Assembly (NCBI GenBank): GCA_949318235.1 | Contig: OX439136.1 | Location: 13,580,390 to 13,644,389 of the forward strand | Direction: 5' to 3' | Source: Ecdyonurus torrentis | Taxonomy: Eukaryota; Arthropoda; Insecta; Ephemeroptera; Heptageniidae | DNA: 64,000 nucleotides | In this document: positions 1 through 14,969 of the stretch, piece by piece | Numbering within the stretch: the first letter of the stretch is position 1 | Layout: the number at the start of each line of letters is the position of its first letter | The notes under the pieces: generated by a model | Seen by the model: the letters and a program-made list of their open reading frames with translations, nothing else | Told to the model about the DNA's origin: nothing | The model's database searches: none | Program-made: the position numbers and the translations under genes

Positions 1-1066
1 CTCATACTCCCTATGTCGTTGCAAAATGCAATACATGTTATTGTTATTGATATTGCGCAAAAAAAAAAGTTTGATATTGTTTGAAGTAAAATATTAAAAA
101 CAGTTGTGAGAATTTATTTATATTTTTGTTTTTGTTGTTGGTATTCCATTTTTATGTAGAATTCTTTACAATTATAACATAACGCTTCAAGATACAATAT
201 TGAGTGCAATGTACTTTACAATAATAATAATAATAATAAAAAGTTCTGGCTGTATTATTTAATGTACTTACATAAATTAAATTTGCATTTCTATATAATA
301 AAGAAAAAAGCATTTCTCTTTGCTTTAGCAATATAAACAAATGTTCCGTGTTGTGTATGTACGTAAATGTTCAGTATATGTTGCAATATACCGTGTGTAT
401 ATTTTTCTTTCTCTTTTATACTGAAAATGTACATGAAATTAATTTTTATATAAATAAAATATTGTATACATAATATGTTGAGTGTATTAAAAGTTTTTTA
501 ATATTTAAATTACAAAAATTATTTTAAAAAATTATGATAAATAACCTATATGAATTAAAAGCTTTACCGTTAAAGTAAAATAATATGTAGGTTAAATAAG
601 GACAACAAAGCTTAAATATGTCATTATTGGAAAAAAAAAAAAATAATAATAATAATAATTATTCTCACCTTCACCTTGAGTCAAGTAGGATTCCGGTGTT
701 GGTGTTATAGAAGAAGAAAGAAAAGAACATGATAATAATAAAAGAAGCTTAAAATGAGTATCTTTCTCCTCAGATTGTAAATAACGCATAAAAAAAAAAA
801 GCTTATGTTACTAGAATAATATTAAAGTAAAAACTCAAGAAAAGTTATCCTCATTACTTCATTAAAAACGTTGTAATAAAGTGTTGTGTATGTGTTGTAG
901 TTTTATAAAGTAGGGTGTAAAGTATGTAATGTTAGTTGTGTCCGGTTGAAAACATATTTTCTCTATAGTTTTGGGTGGACTGTAACTTATAAATTGATAA
1001 TGATAACGGTAGAGTGATACAGAAGATACTATAGAAATATGGAGAGAAGAGAAATATATAGTGACA

Positions 1067-1123
<57 letters not shown>

Positions 1124-1354
1124 TAAGAAGGTAAGAAGAAGACAGAGAAATGTAGTGTATATTATATATTATAGTATAGAAGATAGTTAGAGAACCTAGT
1201 GTTACATAGTGATAATTATAAGTTGTCCTCCTTCTCTCTACTTACTGCAACCCTCTCATTAGAGTTACATGAGAAAAGTTAAGAGGTAGAACAGCTAGCT
1301 GTTGAAAGTCCTTTATACAAAACTTTCAAGACGACCATCAAGTGGTTTATGAAC

Positions 1355-1439
<85 letters not shown>

Positions 1440-1648
1440 AAGTACCAAAAACTTATAATATGTCGACAAAGCACCATATACAAAGAACCAATTAAAACCA
1501 TATTAAAATATATTAACTTACTATATATACATTGTTTTCTTATTGTAAAAGTAATTAAGTAAAATTTTGGGGTTTTCTAATAAATTTTAATGGTTTTCAT
1601 GTTATGGTTTGTTAAACTATTATATTGTTGTTGAATGAAGAGGTTTTT

Positions 1649-1775
<127 letters not shown>

Positions 1776-2151
1776 CCGAGCGAGAGAGAGAGAAATAATG
1801 TTGTTAGAACAAATTAATTGACTTAAATATTATTATTTCCTCTTATCAAAAGTGTTATAAAGGAAAATTGTGTTCAAAAAGGACTCGTAATTTAAATTAA
1901 AATATAAAGGTTTCTTCTTGTTGGTCATTAAAGTTTCTTTTAGAAAAAAATAATAATATACTGTTATATTATAATAAGCTCTTAAAATTTTTGTTTTATA
2001 TGAATTATTAATAAGTTATGAAAATTATACTGTCGCAGTGTTATGAATTATAAATGTTGAATAAATATTATGGATTCTTGATACTCATTTACTAAAAATT
2101 TTCTTTAAAATTTCTCATTTCTTAGCTTTCATGTAGATATTTTTGTTACAG

Positions 2152-2199
2152 GTGCGGAAATGTAACCAATTAGTTGCTCGTGAGAAAACCGTACATATC
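2152..2199 (+). CDS. possible short terminal exon (very weak)
   Basis: A T-rich tract ending in ttttgttacag precedes an open frame encoding V-R-K-C-N-Q-L-V-A-R-E-K-T-V-H-I, then TGA. The acceptor resembles a 3' splice site and the segment is less A+T-rich than its surroundings. No upstream partner exon was found in the window and I do not recognise the peptide. A chance acceptor-like motif in neutral sequence is at least as likely. Confidence 0.1.
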
Positions 2200-3558
2200 T
2201 GATCTCCAATTTCTTCATTACATCAATTCATTGGTCATCTCAAATCAAGTCAGATAAAATGCATTTCACAGACGCATACAAATATATTAAAAATACTCTT
2301 TTGCTGCACAATTATAAGGAACAAAGTTATTTTTTAAAAAATTGGACCATCCTGTTAGCAATTTTGTAAGAAAATGATTACAATTAGGAAACTTTTATAA
2401 CATTCACAGTATCCAATTTTACACGTTTTAAGCTTTAAAAAAAATTGTCAGCGTTTAGTTTCAGAGGTTGTAATGTGAAAAATTTACTTATCATAGCTCA
2501 AAACAATTTGAGTGTTATATATTCAGCAAATTTGCAGATGATGCGATTAAAATATCAATGTTTTTCTTATTTATAGTTGAAAAATTAAACAATTTTACGT
2601 TAGTAAGTATTGCTAAAAATTTAAATTTCTGTACTCGTATTCAAAGAATGTTTAAAACAGTTTTTTTTTTTTTTTTTTTTTTTTTCAGTAATATAAATAT
2701 ATATAATATACCATTACTTTAAAACCATTCTTTCATGCTTTTGACATTTTACAGCAGAAAAATGATACTTTTATAAGAATATATTATCTTGATATTATTT
2801 GATATCCAAATATATATATATTTATATAACAAAAAAGTATACAAATTCAAATTTGTTCTCAATATCTGTAAATATTTATTTTTATTGTTTGGCAGTAAAC
2901 AAAATAACGAAATCTTTCAATCATAATAATAGATAATAAAAACACACACACACACACAACAAAGAAAGAAATAAAAAATCTGCAATCCCAAAACACTATG
3001 TAACAATGATTGATATAAAAAGCTCTTTTGCCATAGGCTGTTGATACGGATTCCCTATATTCTAGTTACCGAAAAATAAACCCCTTCTTTAGCTTTATAT
3101 TTTGTTGAATATTGTACCCTATGGTACAATTTTTGAAAAAAAAAAAAAAAAAAAAGAGAAAAACTTATACTCTCTAGTTACGAAAGAAAAATCTAACGTT
3201 TTTATATACTTTTTTTTTTTATGTAGTTTTCTTTTATGATACTTATCGCGTAATTTTCAAGAAAAAAAATAGTAAAATAAAAATAAAGTTGTAAAAATAA
3301 AGCTATACGAAAATGGTGCACTATTTTTTATTAAAGTGTCAATGTAATATTTTATTTTAAGAAAACAAAACAGAAAAATATATTTTTGGTTAAGTTGTTT
3401 TTCATTGTGGTTGAACAAAAAAATATCTTTAGAAAAGTGGAGGTAAAATTTGTTTAATATAAATATTAATTATAACAAAATTAAAGGTGTATATAAGATA
3501 TAAGCATTTAAAAATTCAAAATTGGAATATGTTCAAACCTTTGATCATACCTTTAATT

Positions 3559-3592
<34 letters not shown>

Positions 3593-4582
3593 TAACTCAC
3601 ATTATTTGTAGGGAAAAAAAAAGAAACAGGAAGGAGGGAAAAAAATTAAATTAACTTCAATACTTTTCTTTGAATACAAAAATCTTAAGTGCATGCAGTT
3701 GAAGAAAATAAATAAAAGCAAATAAAATCGAGATTTTAAGAAATATTTAACCTTACGTAAAATTTTTAAAATGCTGCTTTAAAATTTTTTTTATTCCCCT
3801 TTACCTTTTTTATATATAAAAATTACTGAGAAAAAATTAATAAACCATTCATTTTTCGTTTACTTTGAGAGGTTTCCTGCTGTAAAGAAAAAAAATACAT
3901 TTCTGAAGATTAAACCGAGCGAAAAACGAATCGCTCAACTTAAAATCTCTCGACTCTTTTATATTATACATATATAAAAAGAGGTAAATATTTCTAGAAT
4001 AAAGAGTGGATTTTTTTTTTTTTTTTTTTATCATACCCAGTAAATTCGCATTTAGTTAAGTCTTTTTACAAGCGTTAGCATACATAACATGGATTAGTAT
4101 ATTTGTATGAGCTGCCTGTCTGCTTCCTTTGCCGTTTAACATTTTAAACTTTGAGCTCAAATATATATATAATAAAGGTATATAATATAAAATTTTACAC
4201 TCGTAAAAAAACACATAAATGTTGGGAATTTATGATAGTTCAAATGATTTAAAAAAATTAAAATATCAATAAGTGAAAATAGACTATGTTTAGTCATATA
4301 CAACATAATATTTTATTATAGTATAGACATATTATATATAATTATTTAAATTCTGTTTAATATGCGAGCTAATTTGATTAAGAAAATATATCTTAAATTC
4401 AATGTTTTGATTAAAAAGTATTCCCCAAATTTTCACGATCACACTGAGTATCCAATTGTAAACTTAAATTAAATGTTTGGTTACATGGCATTATATAAAT
4501 ATCTATACATTGTGACATATTTTAACAAAATTTAATTAATCACAACGATTTTTTTTAAATGCATTTTCAAAATAAAATCCTT

Positions 4583-4666
<84 letters not shown>

Positions 4667-5055
4667 TTGTTTTGTTTTTCTTTTTTTTTGTTCCCCAATG
4701 TGATAATACAATTGTAGTCAAATTTTATTTAACTGAAAATGTTTTCATCTCTTTTCAAAACTAAAATACCTAAAAAAAAAAAAAAAAAAAAAAAGTATAT
4801 TATATTCTAATTTACATTAATTTATCATAATTTTAAACATCTTTTATAGAAATTTTCTTTATTATATTGTGCAATAAATTTTTACTTCAATACATATAAA
4901 TTTTTTAATGTTTTAAATGAAGTTAGCATGCAATCAAATTTATTATTTTGATTATTACAAAGCTATATTTTAGAAAATAAGCCCCATGATATAATCTAAA
5001 AATATTAAAAATATAGTTCTGTATAGTACATCATACTGTACAAGACTACACAATA

Positions 5056-5417
5056 TTAAAGACATAGACCACATAAAACAACATTATGTGCTTTTTAATG
5101 AATAAACACGAAATGGGATCTACAAAACTGATAATAGTTTTTACCAGAATGTTAATGTAGCCCCACGAGAGAGCGTGAAATACTGTAAAGTATGCAATTT
5201 GCGTGACTATTTATGTTTCTGACGTCAGAAACATGCAAAAATTAGTTAAAAAAAACAAACAATAATGTTGTGTGGGTTGCATAAATCGAAATTTTCTGAT
5301 CACTGCTACGGATCTACAGTTGGGTTTTGAGATAAACTAACGTTATTTATATGTAAGCCCCATCAAGTGTTTTAAGATATAAATGCGTTTATGTTTTCTT
5401 CTAGTCTATTCCTTTAA
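5056..5417 (+). mobile_element. Family A TTAA MITE, copy 1 (full length)
   Basis: This element of about 362 bp is bounded by TTAA on both sides. The left end reads TTAAAGACATAGACC and the right end GTCTATTCCTTTAA, so the TIR is an imperfect AGNMATAGAC. Inside, TGACGTCA (5220-5227) is the centre of a perfect 22-bp palindrome with arms ATGTTTC / GAAACAT. A second mark is the CACGAGAGAGCGTGAAA block. There is no coding capacity. Seven relatives in this window define the family. TTAA target sites are typical of the piggyBac and Kolobok superfamilies. Confidence 0.85.
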
Positions 5418-5781
5418 CTATGATAATAAAAATATATGTTACAAAGAAAAAAGAAATACAAATTATGCTGCACTTCTGTATTATATTATAATTCTTTACA
5501 GTATGCAAGATTTTTTCCTTAACTGCATTTATTTATATTGTGCCAATAATATGATATAAAATTTTATTGTATCACTTTATATCATATAATGTCATGCAAG
5601 AGTGTTACATTTATAATGTCTCCATACAAATACATTGTACAGTGTTGCATACAGCCATTTGAAAGGCAAACTTTAAACTTTATATCTGAACATCTGTACA
5701 ATATGTAAAAATATATTTTATTGTTATTTAAATCCATCGCGTATTTTCCATATTAGATTATAAAGATGTTCGTTATATGCA

Positions 5782-5812
<31 letters not shown>

Positions 5813-6205
5813 ATGATGATTATTTCCGCGGCCGTAAGCTGCAAACTCTAGTTAAACTTTAGTTACCTTTTTTTACTTATTGCAACAATTAAAATAACAA
5901 TTTCACTAGGCAGTTTAACTATAGTAGTTAGCGTTGCAGTTTACGGGGGCTAATGTTTTATGTTTTTTTAATTGAATTACGCATTATTTTGAAGCAAGGG
6001 AAAAGTTTACGAACATTTATAATAAAATATTTACAAATTTGGCGCGAGTTTTGAATAGTGAAATATATTATGATAATCGTGTGTACTTTGCAGTAGATTT
6101 TGCTGCAGGCTTTATTTTGTCAGTATAACTTACCTTTTATATACCTTTATTTGTTAGGACAAACATAATTATACTAATTAGCTCATTCGTCTTTTCTTTT
6201 CTTGA

Positions 6206-6238
<33 letters not shown>

Positions 6239-7073
6239 TTACGTTTGATATGTTTTACTATGCTATTGCAAAATAGATTTACTTAGCAGTGGTATAATTT
6301 ATTACTTTTATTTTAAGTAATTTGGCCTTGCAATATAGTTGATACAACATCGTTAATTCTTTAGTCCATCTTCTTTTTCCGCATCTACTTACAATCAAAA
6401 CAGCTATGATATATAATTAAAATTGTTAAAAAATTTCTCTATTTTTATTATTTGATATATAATGAAATAATTTTAATTACATAATGAAATAAATGTTAAT
6501 TAAACTAATGTTTATTGAAGCAAATAAAAATTACGACTTTTTCGTTGTTGCTTTTGAAATTTTATTTCGCAATATCAAACATGTATATATAAAGAAAGCA
6601 TCGTTATCGTATAGCCTTTGCTGATTTTTTTCCATCTTCTAAGAGAGTTTTACAACATCACAAAAAAAAACTTCTTTTTAGAGAAGTAGTTTTTATTTAG
6701 ACATTAAAAGAACGTTAAGTCGTAAAAAGTGAAAAAAAAAGTTAATTTATAATTGAAAGCAGTAAGCTAAAAAAAAAAAAAGTTCAAAGAGTAATTTTTT
6801 TACTAAAGAAAGTGTTATAAAAAGGATTTTTCTTTTTCTCTCATCTTTACTTTTTAACATGAAGTCATCTATAATTTTATATGAACAAATAAAAATTCTT
6901 AATTAAATAATATTAATGATATATATCTTCCTTTTTTTTTCTTACCGTTTCTCTTTATATTATATTTAAAAGCATTATAAATGATAAAATAAAATAACTT
7001 TTTTATTTCATTGCAGTATAATAGTAACTTATTTAAATTATCTAGTAAACATTTTTGCTATATGAAATTTTGA
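5418..7073. other. A+T-rich spacer with small foldback
   Basis: No gene is seen. Poly(T) runs lie at about 5783-5809 and 6206-6232, and short poly(A) runs near 6770. A small imperfect foldback lies at 5830-5950 and is listed separately. Confidence 0.6.
5830..5950. repeat. small foldback, about 120 bp
   Basis: The left arm, beginning GCCGTAAGCTGCAAACT near 5831, is the imperfect reverse complement of the right arm ending GTTGCAGTTTACGGG near 5947. Inner stretches GTTAAAC and GTTTAAC also pair. It may be a decayed MITE. Target duplication is not clear. Confidence 0.45.
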
Positions 7074-7396
7074 TTAAGGTGGGAAATCAGCTACTGCAGG
7101 ATTTGACTAAAAAGTTGTAAAGACAGAAAAATCTGAAATTTTTTACAATGATACATTAGGATTAGGTATCTTCAAATTGTAAAAATTTTGGGGGGTCACC
7201 ATGCCAGATTTTTAATTATGATTTTTTGAAGTTTTAGTCCCATAAGAGCCCATGGTAATTTCAATAATTAATTTCTCTCTTATCTGATGGTCACGGATTC
7301 TGAAAATTTTATCATAGGTAGCTTTCAAATGGCATTATATAGTTTCAAAGTTTTCTTTTTAAATCTTGAGATACAAGCCATCTATACAATCCTTAA
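7074..7396 (+). mobile_element. Family C TTAA element, monomer 1
   Basis: TTAA occurs at both ends (7074-7077 and 7393-7396). The interior shares ordered blocks with the 33.3- and 59.6-kb copies: TCTGAAATTTT, GGGGGGTCACCATG, CCCATAAGAGCCCA, TTAATTTC and GAGATACAAG near the right end. Its length of 323 bp is close to the 326-331 bp of the other monomers. It faces monomer 2 in inverted orientation across a 218-bp spacer, so the pair looks like one element with very long TIRs, but the internal TTAA sites argue for two monomers. Confidence 0.75.
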
Positions 7397-7589
7397 AAGA
7401 AAAAATGGCTTGAAAATTTATAAATAATTACTCGCTTTTACACTATTTTTTTTTTAAAATTCTTAAAAAAAAAAAATAATAATAATAATAGCAATCTTAA
7501 AAAAAGTGGTTATATGATACATTGCATTATACAGAATTACTGAATTATTATATATTACGGAGAGCATAATTATAATAATAAATAACAAT

Positions 7590-8135
7590 GAAGCTTGTCA
7601 GTTTAGCGCGCGGGTTAAGGGTTGTATAGATGGCTTGTATCTCAAAATTTAAAAAAGAAACTTCGAAACGTTATGATGCCATTTGAGAGTTCATAGTAAC
7701 AGCTACCTACTATGATTAAATTTTCAGAACCCGACCATCACATAAGAGAAAAAATAAAAAATGAAATTAACATGGGCTCTTATGGGTTAAACACTAAAAA
7801 AAAACCATAATTTAAATATACCATGGTGACCCCCCATTTTTGAAGATACCTTATCCTAATGTATCAGATCACTGTGCAAAATTTCAGATTTTTTCTTTGT
7901 TTACAAATTTTTAGTCAAATCCCGCCTAGTGATTTCTCGCCTTAACTAAGGGTCCCCTAATTTAACATTACGCATACGGGAAAAAACCTTTTTTTTTTTT
8001 TTTTTTAATTTTTTTTTTTTAATTGCAATTTTTTAGAAAACTATCTCACCCGATTCCAGAGAAATTTAAATCGAGTAAGAAATACTAGATTTTTTACGTG
8101 TTTTAAGAAAGAAATATTAAAAAAAAAAAATTTCA
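7590..8135 (+). repeat. Family J repeat, copy 1 (interrupted)
   Basis: The left part contains AGCTTGTCAGTTTAGCG. The copy is split by family C monomer 2 and continues with CCTAATTTAACATTACGC, a poly(T) run, AGAAATACTAGA and TTTTTACGTGTTTTAAG. Related copies lie at 14855-15085 and 46966-47180. No TIR or coding sequence was identified, so the class of this repeat is unknown. Confidence 0.55.
7615..7945 (-). mobile_element. Family C TTAA element, monomer 2 (inverted)
   Basis: TTAA bounds 331 bp. The sequence is the reverse complement of monomer 1 with about 80% similarity by eye. It interrupts a family J copy: the J-type motif GTCAGTTTAGCGCGCGGG ends at the left TTAA, and J-type sequence (TTTAACATTACGC) resumes just after the right TTAA. 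It is non-coding. Confidence 0.7.
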
Positions 8136-8243
8136 AATAGATAACCTCTATTAAAACATTACCTAATAATTTAACATCTATGTAACTGCACTTTTTATTC
8201 TCATGTTACAGTTTAATAATTTTGATATGTTTCACCGTATAAC

Positions 8244-8279
<36 letters not shown>

Positions 8280-9075
8280 CCACAAACATGACAGATAGAT
8301 AGTAAAGGCAATATACGTCACGCTTTGACAGTTATTAACTTAAAGATTGTTCTAACTTATAATCTGTATAAGACAGGCAACGAGAAGTAAGTAAGTCTCT
8401 TGAAAACGTAGCTTTATATAGTAGCTTGTAAATATCAATAAAATGACGTCAAATCCATCATTATAAATTTTATTAGTATTATATAAAGTAGGACTACCAA
8501 GAGAATGATATTCATTCATGATAAAAACAATAGAGTTAGGTTAACACGTAAGTAATAAAATTAATTGTAGCATCTATATCAATTACTTCATCATAATTTG
8601 AATATTTTCAAAACTTTTGAAGCAAATTCCATTTTTTTATTATTAGTATTATTTTATACGTATACACATACTAGCAAAACCGACATCCAGCTGGCGAGAA
8701 AGTAAAAGTCAATGGCATGCCTTGATATTGAAGTAATGAAACGTAAAAACCATAAAAATCACAGTCACGTTTTACGGGTATATAATATGTTCGTATAATC
8801 ATTGCTGCCTGTTGACAAAAATGTGCCATGATTACTGTGAGTGTGCATTTATGCTAGAATTCTATAATTTTACTCTATTCTAGATTGTCATGTTTTTGTC
8901 AAGAATTAGCACCGACACTATTGAAAACATATATTATGTTTCCTTTAATTTTGAAATAATTCTTATTTATAATTCATAATAGACTCTCGTTATCTATTTT
9001 TAACAGTAACTGCAGAGATTCTCCACCAGTGTAATCATAATATGGTCTGAGTGTATCAGTTAAACTTTATTTATA
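8136..9075. other. A+T-rich spacer
   Basis: A (CT)n run lies at about 8248-8277. One isolated TGACGTCA lies at 8444-8451, outside any element I can delimit. No gene is seen. Confidence 0.6.
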
Positions 9076-9243
9076 TATAGGGTGTATCCGCAAGACATCA
9101 TATTTGATACGCATAAACGCCATACTGGAGCTATGAATAACATTGCTCAGTATAGGACAAACTTCGTTTTTGGCTATTTTCTAAGGGCAAAATCGAGTAC
9201 TCCAATATGACGTCAACTTTAACATTAATTCATTCACCCTATA
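9076..9243 (+). mobile_element. Family B MITE, internally deleted copy
   Basis: It begins TATAGGGTGTATCCGC and ends CATTCACCCTATA, about 168 bp. It keeps both ends and the block CATACTGGAGCTATGAATAACATTGCTCAGTATAGGACAAA in outline, but lacks the middle found in longer copies. It carries TGACGTCA at 9208-9215. Its last TATA is also the first TATA of the next copy. Confidence 0.75.
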
Positions 9244-9564
9244 GGGTGTGTACACATGACGTCATTCTAAATGCTTTTCGATACTCTTCTTGAACAATAA
9301 ATGACATTGCTCAGCATATAGGACAAATGTAGCTTTTGGCTATTTTCTTTGTAAAATGAGCTTTTTTTTTTTTTTTTTTAGTTATTCTTATTTTTCTTGC
9401 ATATACTTGCAAAACTAATTCAACCTGTTAACAGCATCAATGCTCTCATAAATATTAGGAAGTATTTTTAAACTGGCAAAATGAGCCATTTTTCTATACT
9501 GGCCCATGTTATTTAGCGCTCACTTATGGCGTCGACTTTAACATTAAATGAAACCATCTCTATA
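9240..9564 (+). mobile_element. Family B MITE, longer copy
   Basis: It begins TATAGGGTGTGTACACATGA, with TGACGTCA at 9257-9264. The common blocks are a run from ACATTGCTCAGCAT to AGGACAAA, a poly(T), TTCAACCTGTTAACAGCATC and AAACTGGCAAAATGAGCCAT. It ends near CTCTATAG. It is non-coding and lies in direct tandem with the deleted copy. Confidence 0.75.
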
Positions 9565-9691
9565 GCATCATGAGGCACATAACCAGGGTTTATGCGAAAA
9601 CAAATTTTGCCACAAACAAGTTATAATATACATTGGTTACATGACACGTTTGCAATGAACGTGGTCAACATTATTACCATATGACTCATAT

Positions 9692-9823
9692 CAGTAGCGT
9701 CACCAGAATTTTGCAACGGAGGAGAGGGGGGTGTCCAGCCTGTATTGAGCAAGGATAAAGCGTGAATTGCATGCCTTTTTAGACCTGGCGGTCCAGACCC
9801 ATCCCCCCTTGAATAAGCCCCTG
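9692..9823. mobile_element. hAT-like MITE, 132 bp, with 8-bp target duplication
   Basis: The element starts CAGTAGCGTCACCAG and ends AAGCCCCTG, so both termini begin CAG read inward. It is flanked by the exact 8-bp direct repeat ACTCATAT at 9684-9691 and 9824-9831. The 8-bp duplication and CAG terminus are hallmarks of the hAT superfamily. Only a few terminal bases match between the ends, and there is no coding capacity. G-rich and C-rich tracts (GGGGGG and CCCCCC) sit near opposite ends. Confidence 0.75.
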
Positions 9824-9872
9824 ACTCATATTATAAAATAAGTATATTTATATTCTGCAAACCTTTGGTTTA

Positions 9873-11734
<1,862 letters not shown>

Positions 11735-12385
11735 ATTGCGTAAATTTGACACGCGTTGACGCATTTCAACGCATAAACAAAGTTGGAACAATGCTAAAAA
11801 ATGTAGCTGTTCACATGTAATTTTTAGAAACAACGTGAACAGCTACATTTGTTTACACTAGAGCTCGTTCTGTAAAGTAAACTGAATCTTAATAACAGTG
11901 ATTGGCTGACCAACAAAATAAGACACGTTCATTAGTGTTTTTTTTTTTTTTTTTTTTTTTGAGCCGATAAAAGTGAGTTGCATATTGAGACTGGAACTTT
12001 TTTTGGAAGCTCGTTCTATAAACTATACACACAAATATTGAGCCAGCTTCAAAAATGTGTCTTTGTTAAAACAGCTGGTTATGACGTCGTTACCTGCTTA
12101 CTACGTTTATACATATGGTCGATCATTGTTATTACTTCTTTTAGAACTTTGAACTTGATAAGAATGAAAGAAACTTCCCAAAAAAAAGTTCCAGTCTCAA
12201 TATGCGACTCACTTTTATCGGCTCAAAAAAAAAAAAAAAAAAAAAAAAAAGGACCAACTAATGAATGTATTTTATTATTTTGCTGGTCAGCTAATCACTG
12301 TTATTGAGATTCACTTTACTTTCCAGAACGAGCTATTGTTTCAACTTTGTTTATCCATTGACGCACGTCAAATTTAACATCACTT
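11735..12385. mobile_element. Foldback element with nested hairpin, about 650 bp
   Basis: The outer arms (TTTGACACGCGTTGACGC at left; its counterpart GACGCACGTCAAATTTAA at right) and inner arms (AGCTCGTTCTGTAAAGTAAA and its counterpart near 12310-12335) pair along nearly the whole length. The left arm carries poly(T) at 11939-11960 before GAGCCGATAAAAGTGAG; the right arm carries the complementary poly(A) at 12224-12251. The left arm also holds an extra hairpin at 11796-11850 (arms AAATGTAGCTGTTCAC / GTGAACAGCTACATTT) that the right arm lacks. The 109-codon open frame at 11978-12307 is a shadow of the palindrome. Confidence 0.75.
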
Positions 12386-12975
12386 TTATATAACAACACG
12401 TGGTTTTCTTTTCCGGTACTTCCTTTTCCGTATTTTAGGTTTACATAAAATGTCTGTATAGTTATTTACTATCAGAGAGCAAAAAATTCTTGGACCGCAT
12501 TAAAAAATATTTTAAAAATTCCAATGGTGCCCCCCCCCCCCTTCCCAATATTTTGCAAATATTTCAAGGTAAAATATTCCAAAATATCAGTGTACCAAAA
12601 AAACAATAAATTAAAAGTCTTTCTATACAACTTTTGGGTACATTACTCCAGGAGTAGCTCATTTTTATCCTAAAAAAATAAAACATGGTGATAAATGTGT
12701 AGCATTGTCAAATTTTTATTTATAAGCACTAGTATAAAAAAAAAGTAATATATCTGAACGAAAATAGCGTTAAATTTTTATTATTTTACCATGCAGAATA
12801 CTTTATTGAGAAAAAAAAAATAACAAAAGAATTTTAATTCATGGTATAAAAACACGCATCAAATATTTTCAAAAAAAAAAAAAGCAACAAACTCATAATG
12901 TCTATCAAAACATTTTTGTTGCGTGCAATATTAATGAAATCTGTTACAAATTTTATGTTGCTATCATTCAAAGCG

Positions 12976-13022
<47 letters not shown>

Positions 13023-13195
13023 CATACGTATAAAATTTTATAGTATGTAATAATATTCGTTAACCATTGATTTTTTGGGGTATTATGTATTGTGAATAAC
13101 AATGAAGTAAAATGAAGATTGATCCCTTTATATGTAACGTGTATGTGTAGAACTGACAAATTTACTGGTTAACACGTTTTATCAGATAGATAGCG
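12386..13195. other. A+T-rich spacer
   Basis: It holds a C run near 12530-12541, several poly(A) tracts and (TA)n at 12977-13019. No gene is seen. Confidence 0.6.
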
Positions 13196-13363
<168 letters not shown>

Positions 13364-13836
13364 TACAAATTGAGTTAAAAACCAAACAAAGCTTATCTAA
13401 CAAAAACCATACATGCGTAGATTAATTAATTTGTATTTGTTTAAAAAATTAATATATATATTATATACATTTTTTTATTTTTAAATATTAATTTACAGAT
13501 AATGTCGGGGAAAAAGTACCTTTGTTTTTAAATTAAAATTTTGGTTTTTATTAATTTTTTTTATGATATTTTTTATTTTTTTATGTACGTTTTTTTTTTT
13601 TTTTTAATGTACTGTACAATTTTGTGGTAATTCGCTACACCATTAAAATATTTTGACCTATATAATATATTGAATATTATAAGATGAAAGCAATAATAAA
13701 CACTACTCATCTGAAATTTAATATTATGTATTAGAGTAGAGTGGAGTATATCATTATATTCTTATTCTATATTATACTATAATATTATGTTTCTATGAAT
13801 TATAATATTGAAGAAGGAAATCTGAAAGTTAAAAAC

Positions 13837-13891
<55 letters not shown>

Positions 13892-13894
<3 letters not shown>

Positions 13895-14460
13895 GGGCGG
13901 CTCGTGAAGTTTATGACTAGGCAAGCACTCGGTGATAGCTTATATATTCTGGGGGGGGGGGGGGGGATAGCCCGCCGCAGGCGCCGATTTTTTTTAGACC
14001 ACGTGGTCCCTTATAATCTTTGATTTTCGACAAAAAAAACTGCATATTATCTGAACCTTAAAGCAACAATCATTTTGATTTTTTATAACGAAATTTTTCA
14101 AAGAAATTGTGCTTTTAACATTTTTTTTTTAATTATATATCTTATTTACTATAATGACTAATGAATAAACTATATAAAAGAGTATTGTAAAAGTAGTGTA
14201 TAAATTAGATTTTTCACAAAATCGTACGTAAATATTTTCATGAAGAGCATGTTATTTAATATTATTATTGCGCATTTATTTTTATTTTATTCTCTTCTGT
14301 ACAAACATTTATTCATATAAATGTATGGCATTATTTTATAAAAAATAATAATTAAAACGTGACTTTTTTGTTACTATAATTAAATTATATTGGATCGAAT
14401 TTAACTGCAACTAGTGCAACTATACGGTACAATTGGGCTATTCAGTTTTTATTTCAAAAG

Positions 14461-14508
<48 letters not shown>

Positions 14509-14937
14509 TAACTGCCGATTAGATAATTGCAAATGTACGGCCCTATTTATCGTTTATTATATTTGTTTTGCTTTAATGTATATGCCAAAGCAAACTATAT
14601 AAAAAAAAAATTAAAATATTTGATTTTTAAATCAGTTTACAAACACCATGCCCGAAAAAAACTAAACACTGTCATTTTTAATGTCACGGTTTTTATTATT
14701 TAAAAATTGACAAAATAAATAATAACTTTAGCTAAATTCAGGCACATTTGTTAATATTTCCCCTCCCTTTTTCGGTACAATATAGATCATTTTAAAAATG
14801 AATAGTCCTCTCCGTTATACCTTTTCCAGGTTATTCTTATATTAATATTTTTAATGGAGCTTGTCGGTTTAGCGTGCGGGCAAACGTGGGGATGTTATAT
14901 AAGGATACTCTAATGTAACATTTATGCTTGGGCTTAA

Positions 14938-14969
<32 letters not shown>

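Noticed and set aside
11978..12307. 109-codon plus-strand frame
   Set aside because: It runs through the two arms and the poly(A) of a foldback element.
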